Below are positions 9,428 to 18,713 of a stretch of 64,000 nt of DNA, piece after piece. Position 1 is the stretch's first letter. Every line of letters begins with the position of its first letter. Position numbers and translations under genes: made by a program. The stretch covers positions 1,240,001 through 1,304,000 of the forward strand of contig NZ_JBEPSD010000001.1 in NCBI RefSeq assembly GCF_040548735.1, read 5' to 3'. The notes under the pieces are model-generated. The model did no database searches and had not been told where the DNA came from. It worked only from the letters and a program-made list of their open reading frames with translations. The stretch comes from Rhodanobacter soli (GTDB lineage: Bacteria; Pseudomonadota; Gammaproteobacteria; Xanthomonadales; Rhodanobacteraceae).

Positions 9428-9987
9428 TGCACGGTGCCGCTGGCGGATGGATCGGGCGCGGCGCATTCGGTGTGCAACAGCATCGCGGCGACGCGCACGA
9501 ACTCCTGCACCTCGATCAGCGCGTCCTCGTCTTCGTCCTCGCTGCCGAAATCGAACGAGGACGCAGCGATCGTACCGATATCGCGCAATACCTCCTGCGC
9601 CTCGTCGGACAGCTGCGCATGCGCCGCCGTGCCGGCGAGGCCGAAGCCGCCGAGGAAGCCGCGGCACCAGTCGACCATCGCCTCGGCGCGTTCTTCCAGC
9701 GGACGGTCGTCCTCAGGCAACAGCGGCTCGAAGCCCAGCTCGGGGTCGGCCAGCTCGGTTTCGCTCTGTCGGGCCAGCCGATCCAGCAAGGCCAGGTCAT
9801 CTGCGGAAGGATCGGTTGCCTCGCCGTCGAGTTGCAGCGCGGCCAGCACGGAGGTGCCGCGCAGCGAGCCGCCGCCGGCCAGGTAGCCGCACAGCGAGCC
9901 ATGCAATTCGCTGGCCTCGGTGCCCAGGCGCAGGCGCATGATCAGCGCGTCGATATCGTCGTGGCCCACAAGTCCGGGTGCCGTCAT
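9424..9987 (-). CDS. UPF0149 (YgfB/YecA) family protein
   Basis: This 187-residue acidic helical protein has the UPF0149 hallmarks: SELHGSLCGYLAGGG at residues ~27-41, WCRGFLGGFGLAG near 106-118, and the C-terminal EVQEFVRVAAMLLHTE. It is predicted cytoplasmic. The molecular role is poorly known; Pseudomonas YgfB has been linked to regulation of the ampD-family amidase ampDh3 and thereby beta-lactam resistance, which may be relevant to the murein-processing genes elsewhere in the window (inference). It overlaps pepP by four bases downstream, so the two are co-transcribed. It is divergent from the zapA pair. Confidence 0.92.
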   Translation of the reverse strand: MTAPGLVGHDDIDALIMRLRLGTEASELHGSLCGYLAGGGSLRGTSVLAALQLDGEATDPSADDLALLDRLARQSETELADPELGFEPLLPEDDRPLEERAEAMVDWCRGFLGGFGLAGTAAHAQLSDEAQEVLRDIGTIAASSFDFGSEDEDEDALIEVQEFVRVAAMLLHTECAAPDPSASGTVH

Positions 9988-10097
9988 GGCGGTGCTCCTG
10001 CTGGGAATGGCCGCCAGTTTAATGCAGCCGCCGGGCCTGCCACCGCCCCGGCCGCCGACGGGCTGATTTCCACCGGCGTCCTGTTATAGTTTCGGGC

Positions 10098-10337
10098 ATG
10101 AGTACGCCTGAGCCCATCCCGTCCGATCCGGTCCATCAAGAGTTGGCCGCCCTGGCCCAGCAGCTTGACCGGCTGCTCGATACGGTGCGCCGGCTCACCG
10201 AGGAAAACCGCAGCCTGCGCCAGAGCCAGGAGCAGTTGTCCGGCGAACGCGCAGGCCTGCTGGCTCGCAACGAACAGGCACGCAGCCGCGTCGAGGCGAT
10301 GATCCAGCGGCTCAAATCGCTTGAAAGCAACGGCTGA
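10098..10337 (+). CDS. TIGR02449-type coiled-coil protein (putative ZapA partner)
   Basis: This 79-residue protein is almost entirely a predicted coiled coil (HQELAALAQQLDRLLDTVRR, NRSLRQSQEQL, SRVEAMIQRLKSLE). It lies 8 nt before zapA and matches the small TIGR02449 family that precedes zapA in many gammaproteobacteria. By position and shape it probably assists Z-ring assembly, comparable with ZapB or ZauP; this is inference from context. A likely -10 (TATAGT) lies just upstream of the ATG, so the leader is very short. Confidence 0.8.
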   Translation: MSTPEPIPSDPVHQELAALAQQLDRLLDTVRRLTEENRSLRQSQEQLSGERAGLLARNEQARSRVEAMIQRLKSLESNG

Positions 10338-10345
10338 TAGAAACC

Positions 10346-10654
10346 ATGTCCAGCAGTGAACCGGTCGCGCTGCGACTGATCGACCGAGAATTCCTGATCG
10401 CCTGCGAGCCCGAGGAGCGCGACGGGCTGCTCGAAGCCGCCGGTTTTCTCGACCGCAAGATGCGCGAGCTGCGCGCGAACGCGAAGGCTCCGAGTTTCGA
10501 ACGGCTGGCGGTACTCACCGCGATCAGCGTGACGCACGAGTTCCTCAGCCTGCGCAAGCAGCACGACAGCCAGGAACAGCGCCTCAGCGATGGCCTCGCC
10601 GCCTTGCGTAGCAAACTTGATGCCGCGCTCGAGGGCGAGCCGCTCAAGCGCTGA
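10346..10654 (+). CDS. zapA: Cell division protein ZapA
   Basis: This 102-residue ZapA binds FtsZ and cross-links protofilaments at mid-cell. The N-terminal globular part (PVALRLIDREFLIACEPEER, then LLEAAGFLDRKMRELR) is followed by a coiled coil (SLRKQHDSQEQRLSDGLAAL). It precedes the 6S RNA gene and 5-FCL gene exactly as in the conserved gammaproteobacterial zapA-ssrS-fau order. The coupled upstream coiled-coil protein supports the assignment. Confidence 0.93.
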   Translation: MSSSEPVALRLIDREFLIACEPEERDGLLEAAGFLDRKMRELRANAKAPSFERLAVLTAISVTHEFLSLRKQHDSQEQRLSDGLAALRSKLDAALEGEPLKR

Positions 10655-10691
10655 CCGACCCCGACTGGATGAACACCGGCCACCGCCGGCA

Positions 10692-10721
10692 GTGGCACAT
10701 TCCAAGGCAAGCGCCTAAAAT
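10692..10721 (+). promoter_or_regulatory. Predicted sigma-70 promoter of 6S RNA
   Basis: GTGGCA (10692-10697) as -35 and TAAAAT (10716-10721) as -10, separated by 18 nt. The expected start about 7 nt later coincides with position 10729, where the 5' strand of the 6S RNA closing stem begins. The agreement of the two independent predictions is the main support. Confidence 0.6.
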
Positions 10722-10728
10722 CATCCAC

Positions 10729-10918
10729 GGCGTTTTCTGCGATGTGCGCCAGCACACTCTTACATTTGCCTTGTTCCTAAATACGGCCCCGGGTCGGCTT
10801 CACATCGGCTGTTGTGCATGTCCGCCACGTGCGGAAAGCCTTGAGGCCATGTAGCTCTCCCACCTGATCCATCGTGGATCAAGGTCGTTCGGTGGGCAGC
10901 GGCATCGCGGTTGACGCC
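10729..10918 (+). ncRNA. ssrS: 6S RNA
   Basis: A ~190-nt non-coding stretch between zapA and the 5-FCL gene, the conserved location of 6S RNA in gammaproteobacteria. The two ends pair: GGCGT (10729-10733) with ACGCC (10914-10918), and further in GCGATG with CATCGC (10901-10906), giving the long closing stem typical of 6S. A large central unpaired region lies near the middle. 6S RNA imitates an open promoter and sequesters sigma-70 RNA polymerase in stationary phase. The primary sequence is not conserved enough for me to align by eye; location, length, ends and promoter carry the call. Confidence 0.82.
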
Positions 10919-10930
10919 ACTCATTCCCCC

Positions 10931-10958
10931 GCCCCGTTCGTCCCGCGACGGACGGGGC
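10931..10958 (+). terminator. Strong hairpin after 6S RNA
   Basis: GCCCCGT-T-CGTC pairs with GACG-G-ACGGGGC around the loop CCGC: a 12-bp stem with one G-T pair. It lacks a T-tract, so it may be a processing or attenuation hairpin separating 6S RNA from the downstream 5-FCL message rather than a full terminator. Confidence 0.45.
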
Positions 10959-10983
10959 GAACTACGACGGAGCTGCGCGAAAC

Positions 10984-11600
10984 GTGGACGCCACCGCCCA
11001 ACGACGCGAGCTTCGCCAACGTCTCGCCGAGCAACGCCGTGCGCTGTCGCCGGCCGAGCGCATCGCCGCCGCGCAGGGCCTGCGCCGCAGCCTCGAACAG
11101 TTGCCCGAATACTTCACCGACGCGCGCGTGGCCGGCTACTGGGCCAGCCACGGCGAGCTGCCGCTGAACCTGGTGATCCCGCCGCTGGCCAACCGCGGCC
11201 AGCAGTTCCTGCTACCGGTGATTGGCCGGGGTAAACACCTGCGCTTCGCGCCCTGGCAGTCCGGCGACGCGGTGCAGCCGAACCGCCACGGCATCCCCGA
11301 GCCGGCTGCGCCGGGCGAACTGCTGGAGCCGTTCCAGCTCGACCTGGTGCTCGTGCCGCTACTCGGCTTCGACCGCCGCGGCCACCGGCTCGGCCACGGC
11401 GGCGGCTACTACGACCGCAGCTTCGCCTTCCTCAACGAGCAGGTGCGTCCCACCGAACCGCTGCTGGTCGGCATCGCCTACGATTTCCAGGAACTGGAAA
11501 TCGTAAATAAGGAACCATGGGATGTCGCTCTGGATTTCGTCGCCACCAATCGCGAACTGATCGACTGCAGCATGTCTGACCCAGAGCTGGAGACCCCTGC

Positions 11601-11604
<4 letters not shown>
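10984..11604 (+). CDS. 5-formyltetrahydrofolate cyclo-ligase
   Basis: This 206-residue enzyme converts 5-formyl-THF to 5,10-methenyl-THF with ATP in the cytoplasm (YgfA/Fau family). The signature LGHGGGYYDRSFAFL (around residues 137-151) is the ATP/Mg motif, preceded by DLVLVPLLGFDRRGHRLG. The basic N-terminal helix (QRRELRQRLAEQRRAL) fits the family. The start is GTG at 10984; no ATG is available before the conserved region. It lies downstream of 6S RNA as in E. coli, where the two are co-transcribed. Its stop overlaps the GTG start of the EVE gene (GTGA). Confidence 0.95.
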
Positions 11605-12053
<449 letters not shown>

Positions 12054-12087
12054 GCGCGACCCGACCACCCTCCACCGGAATCCACCG

Positions 12088-12729
12088 ATGAGCAATGCAA
12101 ACGAAAAACGCCAGGCCGGCGAGGCCGCGATCCGCTACGTCGAGGACGGCGCCATCGTCGGCGTCGGCACCGGCTCTACCGTGGCGTTCTTCATCGATGC
12201 GCTGGCCGACCTGAAGGATCGCATCCAGGGTGCGGTGTCCAGTTCGGAACAGTCCACCGCGCAGCTGAAGCGGCTCGGCATTCCGGTGCTCGACCTCAAC
12301 GCCGCCGGCCCGCTGACGATCTACATCGACGGCGCCGACGAGTGCGACCCGTACAAGCGCCTGATCAAGGGCGGCGGCGCCGCGCTGACGCGCGAGAAGA
12401 TCGTGGCCGCGGCCAGCGCGAAGTTCGTCTGCATCATCGACTCCAGCAAACGGGTCGACCTGCTCGGCAAGTTCCCGGTGCCGATCGAGGTGATCCCGAT
12501 GGCGCGCAGCCTGATCGGCCGCGAGATCGTCAAGCGCGGCGGCCAGCCGGTGTGGCGCGACGGCGTCGTCACCGACAACGGCAACTGGATCATCGACGTG
12601 CACGGCTGGCAGATCGTCGACCCGGCCGCGCTGGAGAGCGAACTGAACCAGCTGCCCGGCATCGTCACCGTCGGCCTGTTCGCGCGGCGCCCGGCCGACG
12701 TGGTGCTGATCGGCGACAGGGAGATGTAG
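12088..12729 (+). CDS. rpiA: Ribose-5-phosphate isomerase A
   Basis: This 213-residue enzyme interconverts ribose-5-P and ribulose-5-P in the pentose phosphate pathway. Conserved blocks are [16 protein letters not shown] (phosphate loop, residues ~24-39), IDGADECDP (catalytic Asp) and [14 protein letters not shown] with the catalytic Glu. Length matches E. coli RpiA (219). It is the last gene of the plus-strand run that starts with zapA and is convergent with the CLC gene. Confidence 0.96.
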   Translation: MSNANEKRQAGEAAIRYVEDGAIVGVGTGSTVAFFIDALADLKDRIQGAVSSSEQSTAQLKRLGIPVLDLNAAGPLTIYIDGADECDPYKRLIKGGGAALTREKIVAAASAKFVCIIDSSKRVDLLGKFPVPIEVIPMARSLIGREIVKRGGQPVWRDGVVTDNGNWIIDVHGWQIVDPAALESELNQLPGIVTVGLFARRPADVVLIGDREM

Positions 12730-12738
12730 AACCCGGGC

Positions 12739-12771
12739 GCCGCGATGGCCGGCGCGTGCGCCGGTCGCGGC
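12739..12771. terminator. Hairpin between convergent rpiA and clc
   Basis: GCCGCGA (12739-12745) pairs with TCGCGGC (12765-12771) and CCGGCGC (12749-12755) with GCGCCGG (12758-12764), with a 3-nt bulge. It is a very stable hairpin in the gap between two convergent genes, without a T-tract on either side. It probably marks the end of both transcripts. Confidence 0.5.
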
Positions 12772-12787
12772 CTCCCGCTCGCACGGT

Positions 12788-14710
12788 CTACGCGACCGGC
12801 GTCGCCTTGTGCGACTTGCCGAGCTTGATGTGGCGGCCGGTGTGACGCGCCTCGCGCAGACGCCGCGCATGGGCGGTCAGGATGTCGCCGCGGGTGATGA
12901 TGCCCACCAGCTTGTGCGGGTCGTCCTTGCTCACCACCACCAGCCGGCCGACGCTCTCGGCCACCATGTGGTCGGCCGCTTCGCGCAGCGAGTGGCTTTC
13001 GTTGACCGCGATCGGCGGCCGCGTCACCAGCTCGCCCAGGGGCAGCGTGTAATGCCATTGCGGATCGAGCAGACTGCGCCGGGTCAACACGCCCCGGACA
13101 CGGCCACGTTCATCCACCACCGGAAAGCCCTGGTGATGCGAGTGCGACGATTCCTCGTTCAGCCAGCGGCGCACCTCGGCCAGGGTCTGGCTGGTCTTGA
13201 GCGTGGCCACGTCGCGCGAGCAGGCGTCGCCCACGCTGACTTGCTCCAGATAGTCGGCTGCATACTCCGATGGCACGCGCACGCCGCGCCGCGCGATCTT
13301 CTCGGTCATGATGGTGTTGCGCATGAGCAGCGCCGAGATCAGGTAGGCCGCGGTGCAGCCCCCCAGCAGCGGCAACAGGCTCGCCGGCTGGCGCGTGGTC
13401 TCGAAGGCGAACACCACGGCGGTCAGCAGCGCCCGCGAGGAGCCGGCGAAGATGGCGGCCATGCCCACCAGCGCGGCGATACGCGGATCGACGCCGAAGC
13501 CGGGCATCACCTGGTTGATGCCGATGCCAATAATCGCGCCGAGCGAGCCGCCGATCATGAACAGGGGTGCCAGCGTGCCGCCCGAGGTACCGCTGCCCAA
13601 TGCGATCACCCACGAGATGAATTTCAACGTGCCGAAGGTGAGCAGCATGGTGAGGCCGAAGTGGCCCTGCACCAGGGCGTCGATATTGTCGTAGCCCACG
13701 CCCAGGGTGCGCGGCTCGATCCAGCCCACGAAGCCGGCCACCAGCGCTCCGATGACGGGCCACCACATCCAGTGGATCGGCAGCTTCTCGAACAGATCCT
13801 CGACGCCGTACACCGCCCGGGTGACACCGATCGAGGCGAAGCCGACCAGACCACCGATCAGCACGAAGCTGGCCAGAGCCCAGCCCCCCGGCTGCTCCAC
13901 CAGGGGCATCGGAAAGACCGGCGCCGCGCCGTAGGTGGCGTAGCGCACGCCGACCGCCGTCACCGTGGCCAGCGCCACCGGGATCAGCGAGCGCGGACGC
14001 AGCTCGAACAGCAGCAGCTCCACCGCCAGCACCAGCGAAGCCACCGGCGCGCCGAACACGGCCGCCATGCCGGCCGCCGCACCGGCGGCCAGCAGCACCT
14101 TGCGTTCGTTCGCGGTGACGCGCAGCAGCTGGCCGATCAGCGAACCCATCGCGCCGCCGGTGGAAATGATCGGGCCCTCGGCGCCGAACGGGCCGCCGGT
14201 GCCGATCGCGAACGCCGAGGACACCGGCTTGAGCCAGGTGATGCGGGCGGGGATGTTGGACTCGTTGGTGAGGATCTGCTCCATCGCCTCGGGGATGCCA
14301 TGCCCCTGAATCGCGCGCGAGCCCCAGCGCGCCATGATCCCGGCGAGCAGGCCACCGATGGCGGGGATCAGGATGACCCAGGCGCCCAAGTGATTGTCTG
14401 CCGGCGACAGCACGAACGAGCCGCTGCGCGCATGGGGGCCAATCACGTCCGACACTCGGCCGTAGAAGCACAGGTCGGTGATCAGGTTGATCATCAGCAT
14501 CAGCAACTGGGCGACATAGGCCGCCGCCACGCCCAGGATCACCGCCAGCACACTGATCAGCAGGATTCGATGAGTGACCAGGGTGGACTTGCGCGGCATG
14601 CGCGCCGCGTCCAGCGACAATCCCAGCGCGGGGGCGACCGGCAGGGCGTCGGTACTGCCGATCGTGCGCACGTCGGTATGCCCGATGGGATCGTCAGAGG
14701 TAGATGTCAT
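12788..14710 (-). CDS. CLC chloride channel/transporter with C-terminal CBS pair
   Basis: This 640-residue protein has an N-terminal CLC membrane domain (about 45-480) and two CBS domains (about 500-620; VVDERGRVRGVLTRRSLLD and LVVVSKDDPHKLVGIITRGD). The anion-selectivity motifs appear as GHGIPEAM, GPFGAEGP (gating glutamate kept) and GGTLAPLF in place of the usual GxFxP. CLC proteins carry chloride or exchange Cl-/H+ across the inner membrane; the CBS pair may sense adenine nucleotides. The His in GHGIP replaces the Ser of E. coli ClcA, so ion preference is uncertain. It is monocistronic and convergent with rpiA. Confidence 0.92.
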   Translation of the reverse strand: MTSTSDDPIGHTDVRTIGSTDALPVAPALGLSLDAARMPRKSTLVTHRILLISVLAVILGVAAAYVAQLLMLMINLITDLCFYGRVSDVIGPHARSGSFVLSPADNHLGAWVILIPAIGGLLAGIMARWGSRAIQGHGIPEAMEQILTNESNIPARITWLKPVSSAFAIGTGGPFGAEGPIISTGGAMGSLIGQLLRVTANERKVLLAAGAAAGMAAVFGAPVASLVLAVELLLFELRPRSLIPVALATVTAVGVRYATYGAAPVFPMPLVEQPGGWALASFVLIGGLVGFASIGVTRAVYGVEDLFEKLPIHWMWWPVIGALVAGFVGWIEPRTLGVGYDNIDALVQGHFGLTMLLTFGTLKFISWVIALGSGTSGGTLAPLFMIGGSLGAIIGIGINQVMPGFGVDPRIAALVGMAAIFAGSSRALLTAVVFAFETTRQPASLLPLLGGCTAAYLISALLMRNTIMTEKIARRGVRVPSEYAADYLEQVSVGDACSRDVATLKTSQTLAEVRRWLNEESSHSHHQGFPVVDERGRVRGVLTRRSLLDPQWHYTLPLGELVTRPPIAVNESHSLREAADHMVAESVGRLVVVSKDDPHKLVGIITRGDILTAHARRLREARHTGRHIKLGKSHKATPVA

Positions 14711-14882
14711 CGGAGGTTTCGCAGCGTTAAAACGGAAATTTTACGCTGCTGCGGTGCAGAAAAAAAGAAGGAAGATCGCGCAACTGCACGTAATTTCATG
14801 CGATTCCGAGCATTGTCCGCGAACGTGAGCAACGCCGGCATCCAGTCGTCAGCGCGCGGTCGGGCTTGGTGCTGCTCACACG

Positions 14883-14910
14883 AAAATGCCCGCCGGAGGG
14901 CGGGCATTTT
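14883..14910. terminator. Bidirectional intrinsic terminator
   Basis: Perfect 12-bp stem AAAATGCCCGCC / GGCGGGCATTTT with loop GGAG. Runs of A on one side and T on the other let it work in both directions. On the minus strand it lies directly downstream of tRNA-Gln. Confidence 0.85.
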
Positions 14911-14953
14911 GGCCCGATCGTCACGCATCGCTGCATGCGTCGGCATCTGGATT

Positions 14954-15028
14954 TGGCAGCCCCGGATGGATTCGAACCACCGAATGCCTGAGTCAGAGTC
15001 AGGTGCCTTACCGCTTGGCGACGGGGCT
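14954..15028 (-). tRNA. tRNA-Gln (anticodon CTG)
   Basis: A 75-nt cloverleaf including an encoded CCA end. The acceptor stem AGCCCCG pairs with CGGGGCT, the D arm is GCCAAGC-GGTAAGGC, the anticodon stem CCTGA/TCAGG frames loop CTCTGAC giving anticodon CTG, and the T arm GGTGG-TTCGAAT-CCATC has one G-T pair. The D-arm and variable regions closely resemble E. coli tRNA-Gln. It lies 12 nt after rpsI on the same strand. Confidence 0.95.
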
Positions 15029-15040
15029 AGGGTGCTTAGT

Positions 15041-15433
15041 TTAGCGCTTGGAGAACTGGGTGGCGCGACGTGCCTTGTGCAGACCGACCTTCTTGCGCTC
15101 GACCTCGCGGGCGTCGCGGGTCACGAAACCGGCCTTGCGCAGCGGCGACTTCAGGCTTTCGTCGTATTCGATCAGCGCGCGGGCGATGCCCAGGCGGATC
15201 GCGCCGGCCTGACCGGTGATGCCACCGCCGGCAACCGTCACCTTGATGTCGAACTTGTCGATGTTCTGGGTCAGCTCGAGCGGCTGGCGCACGATCATGC
15301 ACGAGGTCTCGCGACCGAAAAATGCCTCGAGCGACTTGCCGTTGACTTCGATCGCGCCCTTGCCCTTGCGCAGGAACACGCGGGCGGCGGAGGTCTTGCG
15401 GCGGCCGGTGCCGTAATTCTGCTGGATCGTCAT
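15041..15433 (-). CDS. rpsI: 30S ribosomal protein S9
   Basis: This 130-residue S9 shows the [20 protein letters not shown] start, [20 protein letters not shown] in the middle and the basic C-terminal tail ending FSKR, whose arginine reaches the P-site tRNA. It follows rplM by 9 nt, the universal L13-S9 operon. tRNA-Gln follows immediately. Confidence 0.98.
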   Translation of the reverse strand: MTIQQNYGTGRRKTSAARVFLRKGKGAIEVNGKSLEAFFGRETSCMIVRQPLELTQNIDKFDIKVTVAGGGITGQAGAIRLGIARALIEYDESLKSPLRKAGFVTRDAREVERKKVGLHKARRATQFSKR

Positions 15434-15442
15434 AGTGATTCC

Positions 15443-15871
15443 TTAGATTTCCAGCGCCTGCGGCTGCTGTGCGGTATGCGGATGCTCGGCACCGCCGTAG
15501 ACCTTGAGCTTGCGATACATCTCGCGGCCCAGCGGGTTCTTCGGCAGCATGCCCTTGACGGCGATCTCGATCACGCGCTCCGGGTAGGTCGCCAGCAGGT
15601 CCTTCAGACTGGTGGTCTTCAGGTTGCCGACGTAGCCGGTGAAGCGGTGGTATTTCTTGTCGTCCAGCTTGGCACCGGTGACGTGCACCTTCTGCGCGTT
15701 GATCACCACGATATAATCGCCGGTGTCGCAGTGCGGGGTGTATTCCGGCTTGTGCTTGCCGCGCAGACGACGGGCGATTTCGGTCGACAGGCGACCGAGC
15801 GTCTTGTTCGTGGCATCGACCACGAACCAGTCGCGCTTGACGTTGTCGGCATTGGCGCTAAACGTTTTCAT
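15443..15871 (-). CDS. rplM: 50S ribosomal protein L13
   Basis: This 142-residue L13 begins [20 protein letters not shown] and contains [15 protein letters not shown] and [20 protein letters not shown], the conserved L13 core. The ATG at 15871 is chosen over upstream in-frame starts because the product then matches the family length (142) exactly. It is first in the rplM-rpsI operon; in E. coli L13 controls this operon post-transcriptionally. Confidence 0.98.
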   Translation of the reverse strand: MKTFSANADNVKRDWFVVDATNKTLGRLSTEIARRLRGKHKPEYTPHCDTGDYIVVINAQKVHVTGAKLDDKKYHRFTGYVGNLKTTSLKDLLATYPERVIEIAVKGMLPKNPLGREMYRKLKVYGGAEHPHTAQQPQALEI

Positions 15872-15886
15872 TTCAGAATACCTGTC

Positions 15887-15904
15887 TGCCGCCGTGAGGC
15901 GGTA
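15887..15904 (-). promoter_or_regulatory. Leader hairpin upstream of rplM
   Basis: TGCCGCC and GGCGGTA pair around GTGA, 16 nt before the rplM start, within the predicted 5' leader. L13 operons in bacteria are often autoregulated through leader structures, so this is a candidate site; it is not a match to a named L13 leader that I can confirm. Confidence 0.35.
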
Positions 15905-15933
15905 CGCATGATTCGGTGGAACAAAGGCGCGAG

Positions 15934-15963
15934 ATGATAGCGGAGCCGTCATCTACGGCGCAA
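15934..15963 (-). promoter_or_regulatory. Candidate rplM-rpsI promoter
   Basis: On the minus strand, TTGCGC (15963-15958) and TATCAT (15939-15934) with an 18-nt spacer. The -10 is good, the -35 modest. It would give a leader of about 55 nt containing the hairpin at 15887-15904. Confidence 0.4.
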
Positions 15964-16001
15964 GCCCACCGACCGGCGAGCTGTGAGCTGGCAATGATAG
16001 C

Positions 16002-17237
16002 ATGACCACCATGCTGCTTGAAAAGTCCCCCCTGCACGCACCTGCGGGCCGCATCGCCGAGCTGGCCGACCAATGCGTGCAGTGCGGGCTGTGCCTGCCG
16101 GTCTGTCCCACCTATGCGCTGGATCGCAACGAAGCGGAATCGCCGCGCGGGCGCATCGCGATCGCCTCCGCGCTGGCCCGCGGGCTGGCCGATCCCGCCG
16201 CCGAGCTGCGTGCGCACCTGGACCACTGCCTGGGCTGCCTGAACTGCGAAACGGTGTGCCCGGCGCATGTGCAGTACGGCGAACTGCTGGTGGAAACCCG
16301 TGCCCTGCTGGGACCCTCGCCGCAGCGGCCCCGATGGCTGCTGGAACTCGTCAAACGGCCAGCGCTGTTGCGCTTCCTTCGCCGGCTGGGCGGCGGGCTC
16401 GCGCTGTCGCGCTGGAAAGGCCCGCTGGCACGGCGCCTACCGACCGCTTCCCCGTGGCGCGCCGCCCTGCTCAACCTGCCGTCCACGCCACCGGCTGCGC
16501 GCGTCCGGGTTCGCCATGCAGTTCGCGGACGGCCCCACCTGGCGCTGTTCCCCGGCTGCGTGGCCAGCGTCGACGACGCCGAGGCGCAGCAGGCGGCGAT
16601 CATCCTGCTGCAGGCGGCGGGCTTCGAGGTCAGCGTGCTGCCCGCGTTCTGCTGCGGCGCGATGGACCTGCACGGCGGCGCCGTGGAAGCTGCCGAACGT
16701 GCCGCGCAACGGGTACGCCAGGCCTGGGACGCCAGCGGCGCCAGCCAGCTGGTTTCGGTGACGCCCGGCTGCCTGGGCACGCTGCGCCGCGCCTTGCCTG
16801 GGGTGACCGTGCTCGATCCACTGGAACTGCTGGCGGCCCATGCCGGGACGCTGCACTTCCGCCCGCTGGCACGACGGGTAGCGCTGCACCTGCCGTGCAC
16901 CCAGGTCAACGTGGCACGCAGCGACGATGCCTTGCTGCAGTTGCTGCGCCGGGTGCCGGGACTCGAGGTGCTGCCGTTGCCGCGGCCACCGCATTGCTGC
17001 GGCGCAGCCGGCAGCCACTTGCTGGAATTCCCCGCACGCGCCGCACAACTGCGCGACGATACGCTGCGGCAAGCCGCCACCCTGGATCCGCAACTGCTGT
17101 TGTCGTCCAATATCGGTTGTCGCCTGCACCTGGGCGCTGGTATCGACGCGCAGGGACTGCCCTGGCCGACCCGGCACCCGCTGACCTTGCTGGCCCAGCA
17201 ACTCGAACAGCCCCCTCCGAACCAGGAAAGCCCATGA
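16002..17237 (+). CDS. GlcF-like (glycolate oxidase iron-sulfur subunit family) Fe-S protein
   Basis: This 411-residue protein has two 4Fe-4S ferredoxin motifs ([12 protein letters not shown] at ~25-36 and [12 protein letters not shown] at ~76-87). Two cysteine-rich CCG domains follow ([11 protein letters not shown] near 219 and HCCGAAGSH near 328), the layout of GlcF and related heterodisulfide-reductase-type subunits. GlcF carries electrons from glycolate/lactate-type flavin dehydrogenases to the quinone pool. No flavin partner (GlcD/GlcE) is next to it, so the dehydrogenase it serves is unknown. Its stop overlaps the coq7 start (ATGA), suggesting a link with quinone metabolism. It is divergent from rplM. 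Confidence 0.85.
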   Translation: MTTMLLEKSPLHAPAGRIAELADQCVQCGLCLPVCPTYALDRNEAESPRGRIAIASALARGLADPAAELRAHLDHCLGCLNCETVCPAHVQYGELLVETRALLGPSPQRPRWLLELVKRPALLRFLRRLGGGLALSRWKGPLARRLPTASPWRAALLNLPSTPPAARVRVRHAVRGRPHLALFPGCVASVDDAEAQQAAIILLQAAGFEVSVLPAFCCGAMDLHGGAVEAAERAAQRVRQAWDASGASQLVSVTPGCLGTLRRALPGVTVLDPLELLAAHAGTLHFRPLARRVALHLPCTQVNVARSDDALLQLLRRVPGLEVLPLPRPPHCCGAAGSHLLEFPARAAQLRDDTLRQAATLDPQLLLSSNIGCRLHLGAGIDAQGLPWPTRHPLTLLAQQLEQPPPNQESP

Positions 17238-17875
17238 CCGTGCGCACACTGAGCCCTCTCGACCGCCTGCTGGCCGGCTGCGAACGTGCGCTGGAGGCGA
17301 TCGCCGGTTCACCGCAAGCGCATCGGCCGTCGCCCGCCAACGGCGTCGCCGAGACGGACATGGACGATGCCGAGCGCCGCCACGCCGCCGGACTGATGCG
17401 GATCAACCACACCGGCGAGGTCTGCGCGCAGGCGCTGTATTTCGGCCAGGCCGCGCTGGCGCGCAACGCCGACAACCGCCAGCACCTGCTGCACGCCGCG
17501 GCCGAGGAGACCGACCATCTGGCCTGGTGCGCCGAGCGCCTGCAGCAACTGGACAGCCGCCCGAGCCTGCTCAACCCGCTGTGGTACGCCGGAAGCTATG
17601 CGATCGGTGCGGCTGCCGCGCTGGCCGGCGATCCGCTCAGCCTCGGCTTCGTGGTCGAGACCGAACGCCAGGTGGAAGCCCACCTCGCCGAGCACCTGGA
17701 AAAACTGCCCGCACAGGACGAGCGCTCGCGCGCCGTGCTGACGCAGATGCAGTCGGACGAGATCCGCCACGCGCAGGCCGCGCAGCAGCGCGGCGGCATC
17801 GACCTGCCGTTCCCGCTGCCGCAGCTGATGCACGCCAGCTCGATGCTGATGAAGACGGTGGCTTATCGCGTGTAA
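17234..17875 (+). CDS. coq7: 2-polyprenyl-3-methyl-6-methoxy-1,4-benzoquinone monooxygenase (Coq7-type)
   Basis: This 213-residue di-iron hydroxylase acts in the last ring hydroxylation of ubiquinone synthesis. Ferritin-like iron ligands are visible in [35 protein letters not shown] and [10 protein letters not shown] (Glu and ExxH pairs). It is peripheral on the inner membrane. Coq7 replaces UbiF in many gammaproteobacteria including Xanthomonads. The ATG at 17234 overlaps the preceding stop, so expression is coupled to the GlcF-like gene. A strong terminator follows. Confidence 0.95.
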   Translation: MTVRTLSPLDRLLAGCERALEAIAGSPQAHRPSPANGVAETDMDDAERRHAAGLMRINHTGEVCAQALYFGQAALARNADNRQHLLHAAAEETDHLAWCAERLQQLDSRPSLLNPLWYAGSYAIGAAAALAGDPLSLGFVVETERQVEAHLAEHLEKLPAQDERSRAVLTQMQSDEIRHAQAAQQRGGIDLPFPLPQLMHASSMLMKTVAYRV

Positions 17876-17899
17876 ACGGACTTCTGCATGGCAAACAGA

Positions 17900-17925
17900 A
17901 AAAACCCGCCTCTCGGCGGGTTTTT
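17900..17925. terminator. Bidirectional intrinsic terminator between coq7 and speD
   Basis: A-tract, stem ACCCGCC/GGCGGGT with loop TCTC, then T-tract. It sits between convergent genes and would stop transcription from both sides. Confidence 0.9.
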
Positions 17926-17927
17926 CG

Positions 17928-18713
17928 TCACATCAGGTTGCGGCCGTGGAACAGTTCCTCGATCTCGCGGCGCAGCAGCGACTCGATGCGCTGGCGCTCC
18001 TTGAACGAGAGGTCGTCGGCGTGCGACTCGAACAGGTAGGTGTCGAGGTCGAAGTCCTTGATGTGCATCTTCGTGTGGAACATGTTTTCCTGGTACACGT
18101 TGACGTCGAACATCTCGTACTTCTGGCGGATGTGCTTGGCCAGGTAGTCCTGCACCGAGTTGATCTTGTGGTCGATGAAGTGCTTCTTGCCCTTCACGTC
18201 GCGGGTGAAGCCGCGCACGCGGTAGTCGCACACCACGATGTCCGACTCGAAGCTGTCGATCAGGTAGTTCAACGCCTTCAGCGGCGAGATCACGCCGCAG
18301 GTGGCCACGTCGATGTCCGCGCGGAACGTGGCGATGCCGTTGTGCGGATGCGTTTCCGGATAGGTATGGACGGTGATGTGGCTCTTGTCCATGTGCGCGA
18401 CCACCGCGCCGGCGATCGAATCGCGGCCGAGCTTCTCGACCACCGGCTCCTCGGAGATCAGCATGGTCACCGAGGCGCCCTGCGGATCGTAGTCCTGGCG
18501 CGCGATGTTCAGGATGTTCGCGCCGATGATCTCCGCCACGTCGGTGAGGATCTGGGTCAGGCGGTCAGCGTCGTACTGCTCATCGATGTACTCGATGTAG
18601 CGCCGGCGCTGGTCCTCGGACACCGCGTAGCAGATGTCGTAGATGTTGAAGCTCAACGCCTTGGTCAGGTTGTTGAAACCCTGCAGGCGCAGACGGGGAA
18701 GTGGTTTGACCAC
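17928..18713 (-). CDS. speD: S-adenosylmethionine decarboxylase proenzyme
   Basis: This 261-residue class 1 SpeD (E. coli 264) makes decarboxylated AdoMet for spermidine synthesis. The self-cleavage site is K110-S111 in [13 protein letters not shown]; cleavage converts Ser111 to the pyruvoyl cofactor. [20 protein letters not shown] supplies the catalytic Cys region. It is transcribed away from clp and convergent with coq7. No polyamine synthase gene is adjacent. Confidence 0.96.
   Translation of the reverse strand: MVKPLPRLRLQGFNNLTKALSFNIYDICYAVSEDQRRRYIEYIDEQYDADRLTQILTDVAEIIGANILNIARQDYDPQGASVTMLISEEPVVEKLGRDSIAGAVVAHMDKSHITVHTYPETHPHNGIATFRADIDVATCGVISPLKALNYLIDSFESDIVVCDYRVRGFTRDVKGKKHFIDHKINSVQDYLAKHIRQKYEMFDVNVYQENMFHTKMHIKDFDLDTYLFESHADDLSFKERQRIESLLRREIEELFHGRNLM

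Noticed and set aside
12809..15937. Very long plus-strand open frame spanning clc, the terminator, tRNA-Gln, rpsI and rplM
   Set aside because: It runs antisense through ribosomal protein and tRNA genes and its translation is compositionally biased; a codon-usage shadow.
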